From assembly GCA_902776835.1 (NCBI GenBank), contig CACYRK010000018.1:1-59382 (forward strand): 59,382 bases of DNA, in the 5' to 3' direction. A model generated the notes under the pieces. That model ran no database searches, was not told the origin of the DNA, and saw only the letters and a program-made list of their open reading frames with translations. Position numbers and translations under genes: made by a program. Position 1 is the stretch's first letter. The number at the start of each line of letters is the position of its first letter. Origin of the DNA: an uncultured Bacteroidales bacterium (lineage in GTDB: Bacteria > Bacteroidota > Bacteroidia > Bacteroidales > Muribaculaceae). Shown in pieces: positions 25,373 to 33,779 of this stretch.

Positions 25373-25411
25373 CAATGCTATAATCCACTATATATCAACA
25401 AATTAAACCGC

Positions 25412-26188
25412 TCAAAAGAGTAGGGTGGTGGTTAGGGTAAAGGCTTTGTTTTCAATATTATATGTGGGAATCGCCGCAATAGTTGGCGATTCTTTTTTTG
25501 TGCTGTGAAACAGGCGTTGCTCATAGGGTAAGAGCCATTGGGCCAGGCGCGCACTGCCTATGCCGATACCGGCACCCATGAGCACATCGTTGAGCCAATG
25601 CCGATTGTTGTGGATACGGCAGTAGGCTACGCCCGTCGCCATGGCATAAGCGGCTATGCCATAAGTGTTTCCGTATTCGACTCGCACAAGTTCGGCACCT
25701 GTGAATGCCAAGGCAACATGGCCTGAGGGAAATGAATGCTTGTCGAGGCCATCAGGACGATTCTCGTGCACACAATGTTTTAGTGACCACGACAGACCAA
25801 CGCAGATTGCGTGCGATGTGGCTGAAATGAGCAGGCGGTCGCGAAACGAATGCTTTGATTCAACGCCAGGAATGAATCCTAATGTAAGATGGGCCACCGA
25901 TGGAGCGAAACGCAGATAGTCGTCGACGCTGTAGCGGCTGTGGTGATGCTCAAACTGGTCGTGAATGAAATCATTGGCAGTGACATCAGGCTCAATAGCG
26001 CCAGCGATTCCCAAAGTTATCAAAGCCGCCGGCAGAATGAAACTTTTTGCATTAAAGTGCGATGGCTGACCCGAAGCCAGCGAGTCGACATCGGTTTCAA
26101 CAGCAACATTGATATAATAATCATCAGCAGTTTGAGCCACAGAACTCAACGCCGTGAGAATGCAAAATATCCAAGCAAATACTTTCAT
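25412..26188 (-). CDS. PAP2-superfamily phosphatase, exported
   Basis: I start the protein at the ATG at 26188, not 26266, since the later start has a clean signal sequence (MKVFAWIFCILTALSSVAQ) and the predicted promoter lies between the two. The 258-residue product has the three PAP2 phosphatase motifs: KHCVHENRP, PSGH and CRIHNNRHWLNDV, with both catalytic histidines. It would dephosphorylate a lipid phosphate such as undecaprenyl diphosphate or phosphatidylglycerophosphate at the periplasmic face. Convergent with smpB. Confidence 0.85.
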   Translation of the reverse strand: MKVFAWIFCILTALSSVAQTADDYYINVAVETDVDSLASGQPSHFNAKSFILPAALITLGIAGAIEPDVTANDFIHDQFEHHHSRYSVDDYLRFAPSVAHLTLGFIPGVESKHSFRDRLLISATSHAICVGLSWSLKHCVHENRPDGLDKHSFPSGHVALAFTGAELVRVEYGNTYGIAAYAMATGVAYCRIHNNRHWLNDVLMGAGIGIGSARLAQWLLPYEQRLFHSTKKESPTIAAIPTYNIENKAFTLTTTLLF

Positions 26189-26193
26189 GGCCA

Positions 26194-26224
26194 CAAAAAT
26201 ACTCATTAAAATCGAAATGAGCAA
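26194..26224 (-). promoter_or_regulatory. Promoter of the PAP2 phosphatase gene
   Basis: TTG, a 20-bp spacer and TATTTTTG on the minus strand. The start site is predicted within 1-2 nt of the ATG at 26188. Confidence 0.5.
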
Positions 26225-26357
26225 CCCACAAAATAGAGATAAGTAAGAGATAAGCAACCATCGCAATACCCACTCAAAAAAACCGACCCCAAAAAACCAT
26301 AATCAATATTATGTTAAATAGCATGTTTATTATCTCACCTATTCTATTACATCATGG

Positions 26358-26429
26358 GATTCTAGAGATTCTAGAGATTCTAGAGAGGCTTGAGAGTCTA
26401 GAGATTCTAGAGAGTCTAGGGAGGCTAGA
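26358..26429. repeat. Tandem array of eight 9-bp units
   Basis: The consensus GATTCTAGA is repeated eight times without gaps. Units 1, 2, 3 and 6 are exact, and the others differ by one to three bases. The array lies between the divergently placed PAP2 gene and the 3' end of the helicase gene. Confidence 0.9.
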
Positions 26430-26463
26430 AAATATAGAAAAAAATAGTGGAATAATTGGGTCG

Positions 26464-28533
26464 CTATTTCTTTTTGGTTTTCTTTTTTGTTTGGCGGAGG
26501 CGTTTTGCAATCTCGTATTGCTCGTCGGCGAGGTCATCGAGGCCGATTTTTTCGTAGATTGCTGCAAGCGCTTCATGAGGCTCTGGGAGTGTTTTGCGTG
26601 CTCTAATGGCACTCTTATAACTCTTTATTGCGCTGGGTAAGTCTTTCATTTTCAGGTGTATCTCCCCTAACAGCATGTGCGCTTCGTAGTTGCCTGGCTC
26701 TGTCTCGAGCACACGCTTCAGTTCTGCCACTGCCTGGTCGGGCTCGTCGATAGTGAGCATAAGCCGTGCCTTGCCCAGCCGTGCCGCTGTGCAGTCTTGC
26801 CACAAGTTGAGTGCCTTGTTATAGTTAGCCAGCGCCGACCGCAACGCGATGTCGTCAAGAGGCTGATTGCCATAGGGCGTTCTCCCCTCTTCCACTACAC
26901 TACCCTGCATTTTCAGGGCCTCATCGCCCATTTGGGCATATTCCATAGCCAAATTACGCAGCAACTCATTTTGTGCGTCAATCACCGCTTGAAGTTGCTT
27001 TATTTCTTGGTCTTTCTTGGTTAAGCCATGAAGCAAATGCTTGGCATAGCGTTGAACCACAGGCGATTGTATCATGCTGCGCAATTGTGCTGCTTGGGCA
27101 TAGTAATCGACAAAACTGTTGTACTCACCGTGTTTGAAGGCATGAATGGCGCGACGATAGAGTTGGTTGATTCTTTCACTCATTAGCGCGTCGTTGATTT
27201 TCTGGCGGTTGTTAAACTCGTAACTGAACTCAACCACTGCCCTATTCACGATTATGTCGCGCCCACTGAGTGGCTTGGTGAGGCGGATTCCCTCCAGCGA
27301 GGTGCATCGCGACAGCGCCACATAGGTCTGTCCGCTTGAGAACGCTCCGCCGGTGAAGTCGATAATCACGTGGTTGAACGTCAAGCCCTGGCTCTTGTGC
27401 ACAGTCAGTGCCCACGCGGGTTTGATGGGCATCTGTGTAAAAGTGCCCAGCACATTCTCAACAACGGCTTTCTTCTCCTCGTCGTAACTATACTGCATGT
27501 TCTCCCACTGCTCAGGAGCCACGACGTAATGCGAGCCGTCTTCCAGTTCAACCTGCACCAGGTTCTCGGTCAGCGAGTACACCTTGCCGATGGTGCCATT
27601 AATCCAACGGCCTTCCTTATCGTTGCGGATAAAGATTACTTGGGCTCCTTCTTTCAGTGTCAAATTGAGTGCCGTAGGCAGGTCGTTTTCAGGAAATTGC
27701 CCCTCGATAGTACCATTATAGGTGATTTCGGGCGTGGTGAGCGCCGCCATGTGCTCATCGTTGATGGCATCGACGACATCTCGCCTTGTGGCGAGCGTGA
27801 TCACGAAATCATTAGCATTATCCGGCTTCTCGCTGTAGCGCGAGTTGAGGTATCTCATGTCGTTGTCGCTGGCACGGTTCACGCGCACACGGTCGAGCAA
27901 CGAGATAAAACTATCGTCGTTTTGCCGATAAATCTTTCGCAATTCGATCGGAACCAGCGCCACGCGGCTAAACGCTGCGGCATTGAAAAAGAAGAACTGC
28001 TTGTAATATCGCTGCAAGATGTCACGCATGTCGCGTGTGACCACAGGCTCAAGTTGGAAGATATCGCCCACAAGCAGCAACTGCTTACCACCAAACGGCT
28101 CACGCATATTACGCGAATAAATGCGTAACACCTTGTCAATAAAGTCGATAATATCGGCTCTCACCATCGAAATCTCATCGATGATAATCAGGTCGAGTTT
28201 TTTAATCAGTTGCACCTTGTCTTTAGGATAGCGCAGCGTCTTGCGTATACGAGAAGGTGTAAACTCGGGGTCGCTGGGCAGCAGGGGCTTGAATGGTATT
28301 TTGAAGAACGAGTGCAGCGTCTGCCCGCCAACATTCACCGCAGCAATGCCTGTGGGCGCCAGCACAACGTGAACCTTGTGTGTGTTGGCGCAAATATATT
28401 TCAGGAACGTGCTTTTGCCCGTCCCGGCCTTACCAGTCAAGAAAACCGACTGATGCGTGTTTTGCACCAAGTTCCATACGTCCTGAAACTCAGGGTTGTC
28501 AAGGTCAATATTTTTAATCACTTCAGTTGCCAT
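26464..28533 (-). CDS. PIF1-like helicase with C-terminal TPR repeats
   Basis: The 689-residue product (start at 28533, MATEVIKNID; an ATG four codons earlier is possible) has a PIF1/RecD-type superfamily 1 helicase core. Walker A is GKAGTGKSTFLKY, Walker B is LIIIDEISMV, followed by GDIFQLEPV and the late motif ALTVHKSQGLTFN, with SSGQTYVALSR at about 425. After residue 510 there is a short coiled coil and about three tetratricopeptide repeats, then a Lys-rich tail. PIF1 enzymes unwind G-quadruplexes and R-loops. The TPR region may recruit partners. It has a good promoter of its own. Confidence 0.85.
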   Translation of the reverse strand: MATEVIKNIDLDNPEFQDVWNLVQNTHQSVFLTGKAGTGKSTFLKYICANTHKVHVVLAPTGIAAVNVGGQTLHSFFKIPFKPLLPSDPEFTPSRIRKTLRYPKDKVQLIKKLDLIIIDEISMVRADIIDFIDKVLRIYSRNMREPFGGKQLLLVGDIFQLEPVVTRDMRDILQRYYKQFFFFNAAAFSRVALVPIELRKIYRQNDDSFISLLDRVRVNRASDNDMRYLNSRYSEKPDNANDFVITLATRRDVVDAINDEHMAALTTPEITYNGTIEGQFPENDLPTALNLTLKEGAQVIFIRNDKEGRWINGTIGKVYSLTENLVQVELEDGSHYVVAPEQWENMQYSYDEEKKAVVENVLGTFTQMPIKPAWALTVHKSQGLTFNHVIIDFTGGAFSSGQTYVALSRCTSLEGIRLTKPLSGRDIIVNRAVVEFSYEFNNRQKINDALMSERINQLYRRAIHAFKHGEYNSFVDYYAQAAQLRSMIQSPVVQRYAKHLLHGLTKKDQEIKQLQAVIDAQNELLRNLAMEYAQMGDEALKMQGSVVEEGRTPYGNQPLDDIALRSALANYNKALNLWQDCTAARLGKARLMLTIDEPDQAVAELKRVLETEPGNYEAHMLLGEIHLKMKDLPSAIKSYKSAIRARKTLPEPHEALAAIYEKIGLDDLADEQYEIAKRLRQTKKKTKKK

Positions 28534-28568
28534 TATACACGCCACGAGGCTCTACCCTATTATTATTG

Positions 28569-28599
28569 CAAAATTACTCAAATGTGTCGAAATGACAAA
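28569..28599 (-). promoter_or_regulatory. Promoter of the PIF1-like helicase gene
   Basis: TTTG, exactly 19 bp, TAATTTTG on the minus strand: a full match to the Bacteroidetes consensus, about 36 bp before the ATG. Confidence 0.65.
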
Positions 28600-28655
28600 A
28601 TATTCAAGTCGTAAAATGAGCCACATTATTGTTTAAAATTTTTAATGAGTCGTGG

Positions 28656-28686
28656 TTGGAAATTTGGTATTTATTTACTAAATTTG
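28656..28686 (+). promoter_or_regulatory. Promoter of the LRR/dockerin gene
   Basis: TTG, a 20-bp spacer and TAAATTTG. The predicted leader is about 78 nt, to the ATG at 28770. Confidence 0.55.
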
Positions 28687-28769
28687 CGCATTAATTGCAA
28701 AATGATAAGTACTTGAGATTTGATAATGCTCTTAAAAAGTTAATTACTAACAAATTAAATATTATAGAT

Positions 28770-30962
28770 ATGAAGAAATCATTACTCACCTTATTTCTGG
28801 TGTTGATAGCGACACTGGCGGCTCGTGCCGACGTTACCATTAACGCCACGAACTTCCCCGACCAAAACTTCCGCAATTATCTGCTGGGTTTATATCCCAG
28901 TGGTACGATTACCAGCAGCCAAATTGCGGCGCGTACCGAGTTGAGGCCCACCAGAAAGAACATCGCCTCACTTCAGGGCATTCAATTTTTCACATCGCTA
29001 AAGTTATTGGACTGCAGCGAGAACTATTACTATCTTAAATCGCTGCCATCGCTTCCGAGCACACTGGAAGTGCTGCGATGTTCTAAAAACTACGAACTCG
29101 CCTCGCTGCCCACGCTGCCAAGTGGTCTGAAAACGCTTGATATTGGCAGCACTATAGTCAAAACATTGCCCACATTGCCCAACACCATCGAGAGTGTCGA
29201 TCTGTACAGCAGTGCAATCGAAACGATAAACATCAACGGAAAGTCGAAACTCACCAATCTTAATGCCAATGGCTGCCACAGTTTGAAAACGCTGATTTGC
29301 ACCAATTGCGCACTGACAAGTCTTGACGTCAATGCCGTGATAAACGAACCGATGATTCTTGAGACAATTAATGTGAGCAATAACAAAATCACCGGCATTG
29401 GAGATAATACACTGCCCATATCACTTAAGAATCTGGACCTCAGCAACAATCAGATGACCTATTTGCCATACAATCTCAAATACGGACAACTCACTAATCT
29501 TGAGTCGCTTTCGATTGCAGGTAATAAGATTAGCGGTCAAGTCAAATTCAACAACAACAGTACTCTTAAGATACTGGACGTGAGCAACAATCCCAGTATT
29601 ACCGAGGTTAATTGTGAGAGATGCGCTCTGACCACCCTGAAAGTTAGCGGCTGCTCTGCTATCACTCAGTTGTATTGCCCCAACAACAAAATCACGAGTC
29701 TGAACCTGAGCGGCTTGACGCAACTCAAGACGGTCTACTGCCCCAGCAACCAAATCACGTCGTTGAGCAACTTTCCGTCGGGCATCACTTCACTTGATTG
29801 CTCTTATAATAATCTTACAACATTGGAAATATCAGGCAAACAGAGCCTCACCACGCTCAAATGTGACTACAACACATCGATGACAAAACTCATCTGCTCA
29901 TACAATGCTTTGACCTATTTGAGTTGTGAAGGTCTTTGGTCACTCGTCGAGTTTAAGTGCAATAACAACCAACTGACTAAAATATCTATGGACTACAAAA
30001 TGCCGGAGAATCTTAAGACATTCGACTGCAGCAACAATCAACTTGACAAAAATTTGAGCGTCATGAGTTTTTCTGGTAATCTGGAATACTTTAATTGCAG
30101 CAACAACAACTTATGGCTCCTGCCTGTTTTCACCGAAAACGTTGTTCCCGCAATTACCACTTTGCTGTGCTCAAACAATAAGATTCAGTCTGATTTGCTG
30201 CTATGTAACTACACTAACTTGAAAGAATTGCGATGCGAGAATAACGAGATTCCCAAGATTGATGTGGAAAACTGTTCGAAACTGACCTACCTTTACTGCA
30301 ATGACAACAAACTCACTTCACTAACCGTTCGCAGGTGTAATGAACTCACAGTTCTCTACTGTCAGAACAACGAACTGACGACGCTTAATCCCTCGGCTCT
30401 GCCGAAACTCCAAACGTTGTATAGTTACAACAACAAACTCACGACGCTCAACATCAAGAACTGCAGCGCCATGATAATGTGCCTTACACAGAACAACCAA
30501 CTGAGTTCGCTCTCGGCCGAAGGCTGCTCTGCCCTGACTACGCTTCGAATCGACTGCAACAAGATAACGGGCACCGGCATGACCACACTGGTCAACAGCC
30601 TGCGCACCAAGTCACCTACCGAAGGTCGCTTCTTTGTTCGTCACCCCTACTCTACTTCAGGTGTCACCGAGGGTAACACCATGACCTCTGCTCAGATAAC
30701 GACTGCTCGCGGCAAGGGTTGGATACCACTGGAGCACAATGGCTCAGATTGGGTTGAGATGGGCGCATCATCAACGTTCAAAAAGGGCGACGTGAACGGC
30801 GACGGCAAAGTTAATGGTGACGACTTGAACATCCTCATCAACATCCTGCTGGGCAAGGATCAAGCCAGCAACTACGGCGGCCGCGCCAATGTTGACAGCA
30901 CCGGCGAAATCGACGGTAACGACCTCAACGCTCTTATCAATATCTTGCTCGGCAAAAATTAA
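28770..30962 (+). CDS. Secreted leucine-rich repeat protein with dockerin-type end
   Basis: The ATG at 28770 is chosen because it begins a signal peptide (MKKSLLTLFLVLIATLAARA). An earlier TTG at 28695 would give a cytoplasmic-looking extension. The 730-residue product consists mainly of about 20 to 25 leucine-rich repeats with the pattern L-x-x-L-x-C-x-x-N-x-L-T-x-L, many with a Cys before the Asn ladder (LYCPNNKITSL, LDCSYNNLTTL). The C-terminal 60 residues carry two calcium loops (GDVNGDGKVNGDDLN and STGEIDGNDLN) ending in LLGKN, the same type of module as in the surface protein at 8691. It is probably exported and involved in adhesion or ligand binding. Confidence 0.85.
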   Translation: MKKSLLTLFLVLIATLAARADVTINATNFPDQNFRNYLLGLYPSGTITSSQIAARTELRPTRKNIASLQGIQFFTSLKLLDCSENYYYLKSLPSLPSTLEVLRCSKNYELASLPTLPSGLKTLDIGSTIVKTLPTLPNTIESVDLYSSAIETININGKSKLTNLNANGCHSLKTLICTNCALTSLDVNAVINEPMILETINVSNNKITGIGDNTLPISLKNLDLSNNQMTYLPYNLKYGQLTNLESLSIAGNKISGQVKFNNNSTLKILDVSNNPSITEVNCERCALTTLKVSGCSAITQLYCPNNKITSLNLSGLTQLKTVYCPSNQITSLSNFPSGITSLDCSYNNLTTLEISGKQSLTTLKCDYNTSMTKLICSYNALTYLSCEGLWSLVEFKCNNNQLTKISMDYKMPENLKTFDCSNNQLDKNLSVMSFSGNLEYFNCSNNNLWLLPVFTENVVPAITTLLCSNNKIQSDLLLCNYTNLKELRCENNEIPKIDVENCSKLTYLYCNDNKLTSLTVRRCNELTVLYCQNNELTTLNPSALPKLQTLYSYNNKLTTLNIKNCSAMIMCLTQNNQLSSLSAEGCSALTTLRIDCNKITGTGMTTLVNSLRTKSPTEGRFFVRHPYSTSGVTEGNTMTSAQITTARGKGWIPLEHNGSDWVEMGASSTFKKGDVNGDGKVNGDDLNILINILLGKDQASNYGGRANVDSTGEIDGNDLNALINILLGKN

Positions 30963-30985
30963 TGCACAATGCTTATGCATAAATT

Positions 30986-31071
30986 AACGTGAGTTCGGTA
31001 TAATAAGGCATTGCCAACTCGCTGACACTTTGACTCTACATACTATGACTGCAATATACCGAACTCACGTT
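30986..31071 (+). terminator. Long inverted repeat after the LRR/dockerin gene
   Basis: AACGTGAGTTCGGTATA (30986-31002) and its exact complement (31055-31071) form a 17-bp perfect stem with a 52-nt loop, followed by TTTTATTA. It fits a terminator for the upstream gene, but the arm length and large loop are unusual. Confidence 0.65.
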
Positions 31072-31085
31072 TTTATTACAATTGG

Positions 31086-31116
31086 TTTGTGATTTTTGGA
31101 TTTTTGCGTAACTTCG
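31086..31116 (+). promoter_or_regulatory. Promoter of the Dabb-domain gene
   Basis: TTTG, 19 bp, TAACTTCG: one mismatch to the -7 consensus. It follows the terminator-like inverted repeat directly. Confidence 0.5.
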
Positions 31117-31144
31117 CATTCTTGAAATCAAAATGCTTGAGATT

Positions 31145-31444
31145 ATGGTCAAACACATTGTTACTTTTAAACTTACGGGGACACACGACGAGCGCCTTGC
31201 CGTTGCCACACGGTTCAAGGCGGCTCTCGAGGCGTTGCCTGCTGCCATCGATGTGCTTCAGAGCATTGAGGTTGGCATCAATGAGAATGAGAACGAGCAA
31301 TGGGATGTAGTGCTCACAGCCATTGTTCCCACGATGGCCGATGTCGACGTCTACGCCAAGCATCCGGCCCACGTGGCCGCCGCAGGCTTGCTCGCGGGGC
31401 ATAAAGCCGACCGTGCCTGCGTCGATTACACCTTCAACGAGTAA
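31145..31444 (+). CDS. Stress-responsive A/B-barrel (Dabb) domain protein
   Basis: This small cytoplasmic protein has one ferredoxin-like dimeric Dabb domain: MVKHIVTFKL, QSIEVGIN and AIVPTMADVDVYAKHPAH, with the conserved Y-x-x-H-P-x-H near the C terminus. The ATG at 31145 gives the canonical family start MVKHIV (99 residues). One four codons earlier, at 31133, is possible. Family members bind small ligands or act in stress responses, but no substrate can be named. The gene stands alone between two long inverted repeats. Confidence 0.85.
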   Translation: MVKHIVTFKLTGTHDERLAVATRFKAALEALPAAIDVLQSIEVGINENENEQWDVVLTAIVPTMADVDVYAKHPAHVAAAGLLAGHKADRACVDYTFNE

Positions 31445-31529
31445 ACATCGCAAAACAAAATGCCATGCCGCGAACTGTGGCGGGGTTCTCCCCTACCTCG
31501 GTTCACGGCATGGCTTGTTATTGCGATGT
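31445..31529. terminator. Long imperfect inverted repeat, bidirectional terminator
   Basis: An 85-bp hairpin between convergent genes. The outer arms ACATCGCAA/TTGCGATGT and inner arms GCCATGCCGCGAAC/GTTCACGGCATGGC pair with few interruptions, and a further GGGG/CCCC lies in the loop. It should terminate both the Dabb gene and iorB. Confidence 0.75.
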
Positions 31530-31535
31530 CACACC

Positions 31536-32129
31536 TTAGGCCTTGCCCAGATGTGCCTTGGCATAGTCGTAGCCAGCCTCGAAGGCCTTGACGTTGGTGT
31601 CGACAATGGCCTGTCCTTTACGAGCAAACACCTGAGCGATGCCTTCTTTGAGGCGTTGCGCGTCGATGATGTTCAACTGCGATGCCATTGCACCCAGCAG
31701 CACCATGTTGGCGCTACGCGGCGACTTGATGTCGCGTGCGATAGCGTCGACATCGAGTTTGATGACATTCTTGATGCTTGCCAGTTCACCATCCACGGCA
31801 GCCATGTCGGGATAGTTGTCGATGTTGACAAAGGGCACCGAGTTGGTGATAATCCAGCCATTGGGTGCCAGATACGGCAGGTAGCGCAATGCCTCCATGG
31901 GTTCGAGCGACACAATCAGGTCGCAACTGCCCAGCGGAATCAAGTCGCTGTGGATTGGCTCTGACGACAGACGCAGATTGCTCTGCACGTCGCCGCCACG
32001 CTGGCTCATGCCGTGCACTTCGGCTTGCTTAAGGTGAAGGTTCTGGTCGAGAGCCGCCCAGCCGATAACGGTAGCGATTGAGAGGATACCTTGTCCGCCC
32101 ACACCGCATAAGATTATATCCTGTTTCAT
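31536..32129 (-). CDS. iorB: Indolepyruvate oxidoreductase, beta (gamma-type) subunit
   Basis: The 197-residue product starts MKQDIILCGVGGQGILS, the typical IorB N terminus with a Gly-rich loop. An upstream in-frame ATG (32177) would give 16 extra non-homologous residues inside iorA. With IorA it oxidatively decarboxylates aryl-pyruvates to aryl-acetyl-CoA, with ferredoxin as electron acceptor, in the cytoplasm. Its ATG overlaps the iorA stop (ATGA), so the two are coupled. It is the last gene of the operon, followed by a strong hairpin. Confidence 0.93.
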   Translation of the reverse strand: MKQDIILCGVGGQGILSIATVIGWAALDQNLHLKQAEVHGMSQRGGDVQSNLRLSSEPIHSDLIPLGSCDLIVSLEPMEALRYLPYLAPNGWIITNSVPFVNIDNYPDMAAVDGELASIKNVIKLDVDAIARDIKSPRSANMVLLGAMASQLNIIDAQRLKEGIAQVFARKGQAIVDTNVKAFEAGYDYAKAHLGKA

Positions 32130-33733
32130 GATTGCTTGATCTTGCTTTGTGCGTGACGCTTGGCCGTCTGGATGCACTCGCGCCGTGCGATGATTACTGA
32201 AACTCCCTTGTAGTCGATCTCTTCACGTATCACACGCTCCATCTCCTCATAGTTCTTGGGAAGCGGAACGATGACCCTCACATGCTCAGGCTCCACACCG
32301 ATGCCGGTGCAGATGCTCTCCAGGCGTCCGGTGCCTGCCGAGTCTTGACCGCCGGTCATACCGGTAGTAAGGTTGTCGCTGATGCACAAGGTAATGTTAG
32401 CCTTGCTGTTCACAGCGTCGAGCAAGCCGGTCATGCCACTGTGGGTGAACGTCGAGTCGCCAATCACGGCAACCGAGGGATGCACGCCCGAATTGGCGGC
32501 TCCGATGGCCATGGTGAGCGAAGCGCCCATCTCAACGCAAGTGTGGAAGGCGTGGAACGGAGCGAGCCATCCCAGCGTGTAGCAACCGATGTCGCTGAAT
32601 ACGCGAGCCTGGTCGCCAAATTGCTTGATGACCACGTTGAGTGCGGTGTAGAAGTCGCGGTGTCCGCAACCCTGGCACAGAGCCGGTGGACGAGGCACGG
32701 TAACTTGCGACTTGGCATTCAACTCACGAGCCGGCAGCCCAAGCGCAGCACGCAGGGTGTCGGGAGTAAGTTCGCCGGTGCGGTTAACGGTGTTGTCGAG
32801 GCGTCCGGTAATGGGCACCGGAGTGTCGAGGATACCGCGCAGACGTTGCTCTACCAGCGGCTGACCCTCTTCAAGCACCAGCAGACGCTCGCATTGCGAA
32901 GCCAACTGACGTGCCAATGCACGCGGGAAGGGATATTGCGTGACTTTGAGCACGGGGTGCGGGCAACCGTCGGGATAGTTCTCCATCAAGTAGTTGTAAG
33001 CGATACCGCAAGCAATGATACCCAGCGACTTGTCGGGACCGTCGATGATAGTGTTATGGCCCTTGGTGGCCAGTTCTTCCTCGATAGCGGCATAGTCCTT
33101 GATGAGTTGCTCGTTGCGTACCTTGGCGTTGGCAGGTAGCAAGACCCACTGGCGCGGGTTCTCAGGGAAGTGAATCTCATTCTCGGCACGTGCCTCGCCA
33201 ATCTCGACCTCGGCACGCGAGTGAGCCATACGCGTCGTCAGGCGCATAAGCACTGGTATGTGCCAGCGCTCCGAGAAGTCGTAAGCCTCCTGAACCATCT
33301 TGTAAGTCTCTTGTTGTGACGAGGGCTCAAAGCAGGGAATCATGGCAAACTCGGCATAGAAGCGCGAGTCTTGCTCGTTTTGCGACGAGTGCATCGAGGG
33401 ATCGTCGCATGCCGTAACCACGATGCCGCCGTTGGCACCTGTCATACCTGAGTTGACAAAGGCATCGGCACACACGTTCATACCCACGTGCTTCATGCAC
33501 ACCAGGGCACGCTTGCCACTATACGACACGCCCAAGGCAGCCTCCATGGCAGTCTTTTCGTTGGCGCTCCAGTCGCTGTGTACCTTGCGTTGCTTTGCCA
33601 ACTCGTTGTTCTGAATAAACTCAGTGATCTCGGTCGATGGAGTGCCCGGATAGGCATACACGCCAGTCAAGCCTGCGTGCAAAGCACCTAACGCCAGCGC
33701 TTCATCGCCAAGTAGCAGTTGTTTTGAACTCAT
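32126..33733 (-). CDS. iorA: Indolepyruvate oxidoreductase, alpha subunit
   Basis: This 535-residue TPP-dependent subunit converts indolepyruvate, phenylpyruvate or hydroxyphenylpyruvate plus CoA to the aryl-acetyl-CoA. It begins LLLGDEALALGALHAG and VYAYPGTPSTEITEFIQ (pyrimidine-binding domain). The TPP-binding domain has CQGCGHRDFYTAL, DIGCYTLG and GDSTFTHSG. The archaeal type ends in a ferredoxin-like domain with two 4Fe-4S cysteine clusters. Here the protein stops soon after SVIIARREC, so that domain is missing. It lies 46 bp after the CoA-transferase gene. Confidence 0.93.
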   Translation of the reverse strand: MSSKQLLLGDEALALGALHAGLTGVYAYPGTPSTEITEFIQNNELAKQRKVHSDWSANEKTAMEAALGVSYSGKRALVCMKHVGMNVCADAFVNSGMTGANGGIVVTACDDPSMHSSQNEQDSRFYAEFAMIPCFEPSSQQETYKMVQEAYDFSERWHIPVLMRLTTRMAHSRAEVEIGEARAENEIHFPENPRQWVLLPANAKVRNEQLIKDYAAIEEELATKGHNTIIDGPDKSLGIIACGIAYNYLMENYPDGCPHPVLKVTQYPFPRALARQLASQCERLLVLEEGQPLVEQRLRGILDTPVPITGRLDNTVNRTGELTPDTLRAALGLPARELNAKSQVTVPRPPALCQGCGHRDFYTALNVVIKQFGDQARVFSDIGCYTLGWLAPFHAFHTCVEMGASLTMAIGAANSGVHPSVAVIGDSTFTHSGMTGLLDAVNSKANITLCISDNLTTGMTGGQDSAGTGRLESICTGIGVEPEHVRVIVPLPKNYEEMERVIREEIDYKGVSVIIARRECIQTAKRHAQSKIKQS

Positions 33734-33779
33734 AGTATATGAATGTTTTTAGTAGTGTTGGTTGTCAATGATTAATTGC

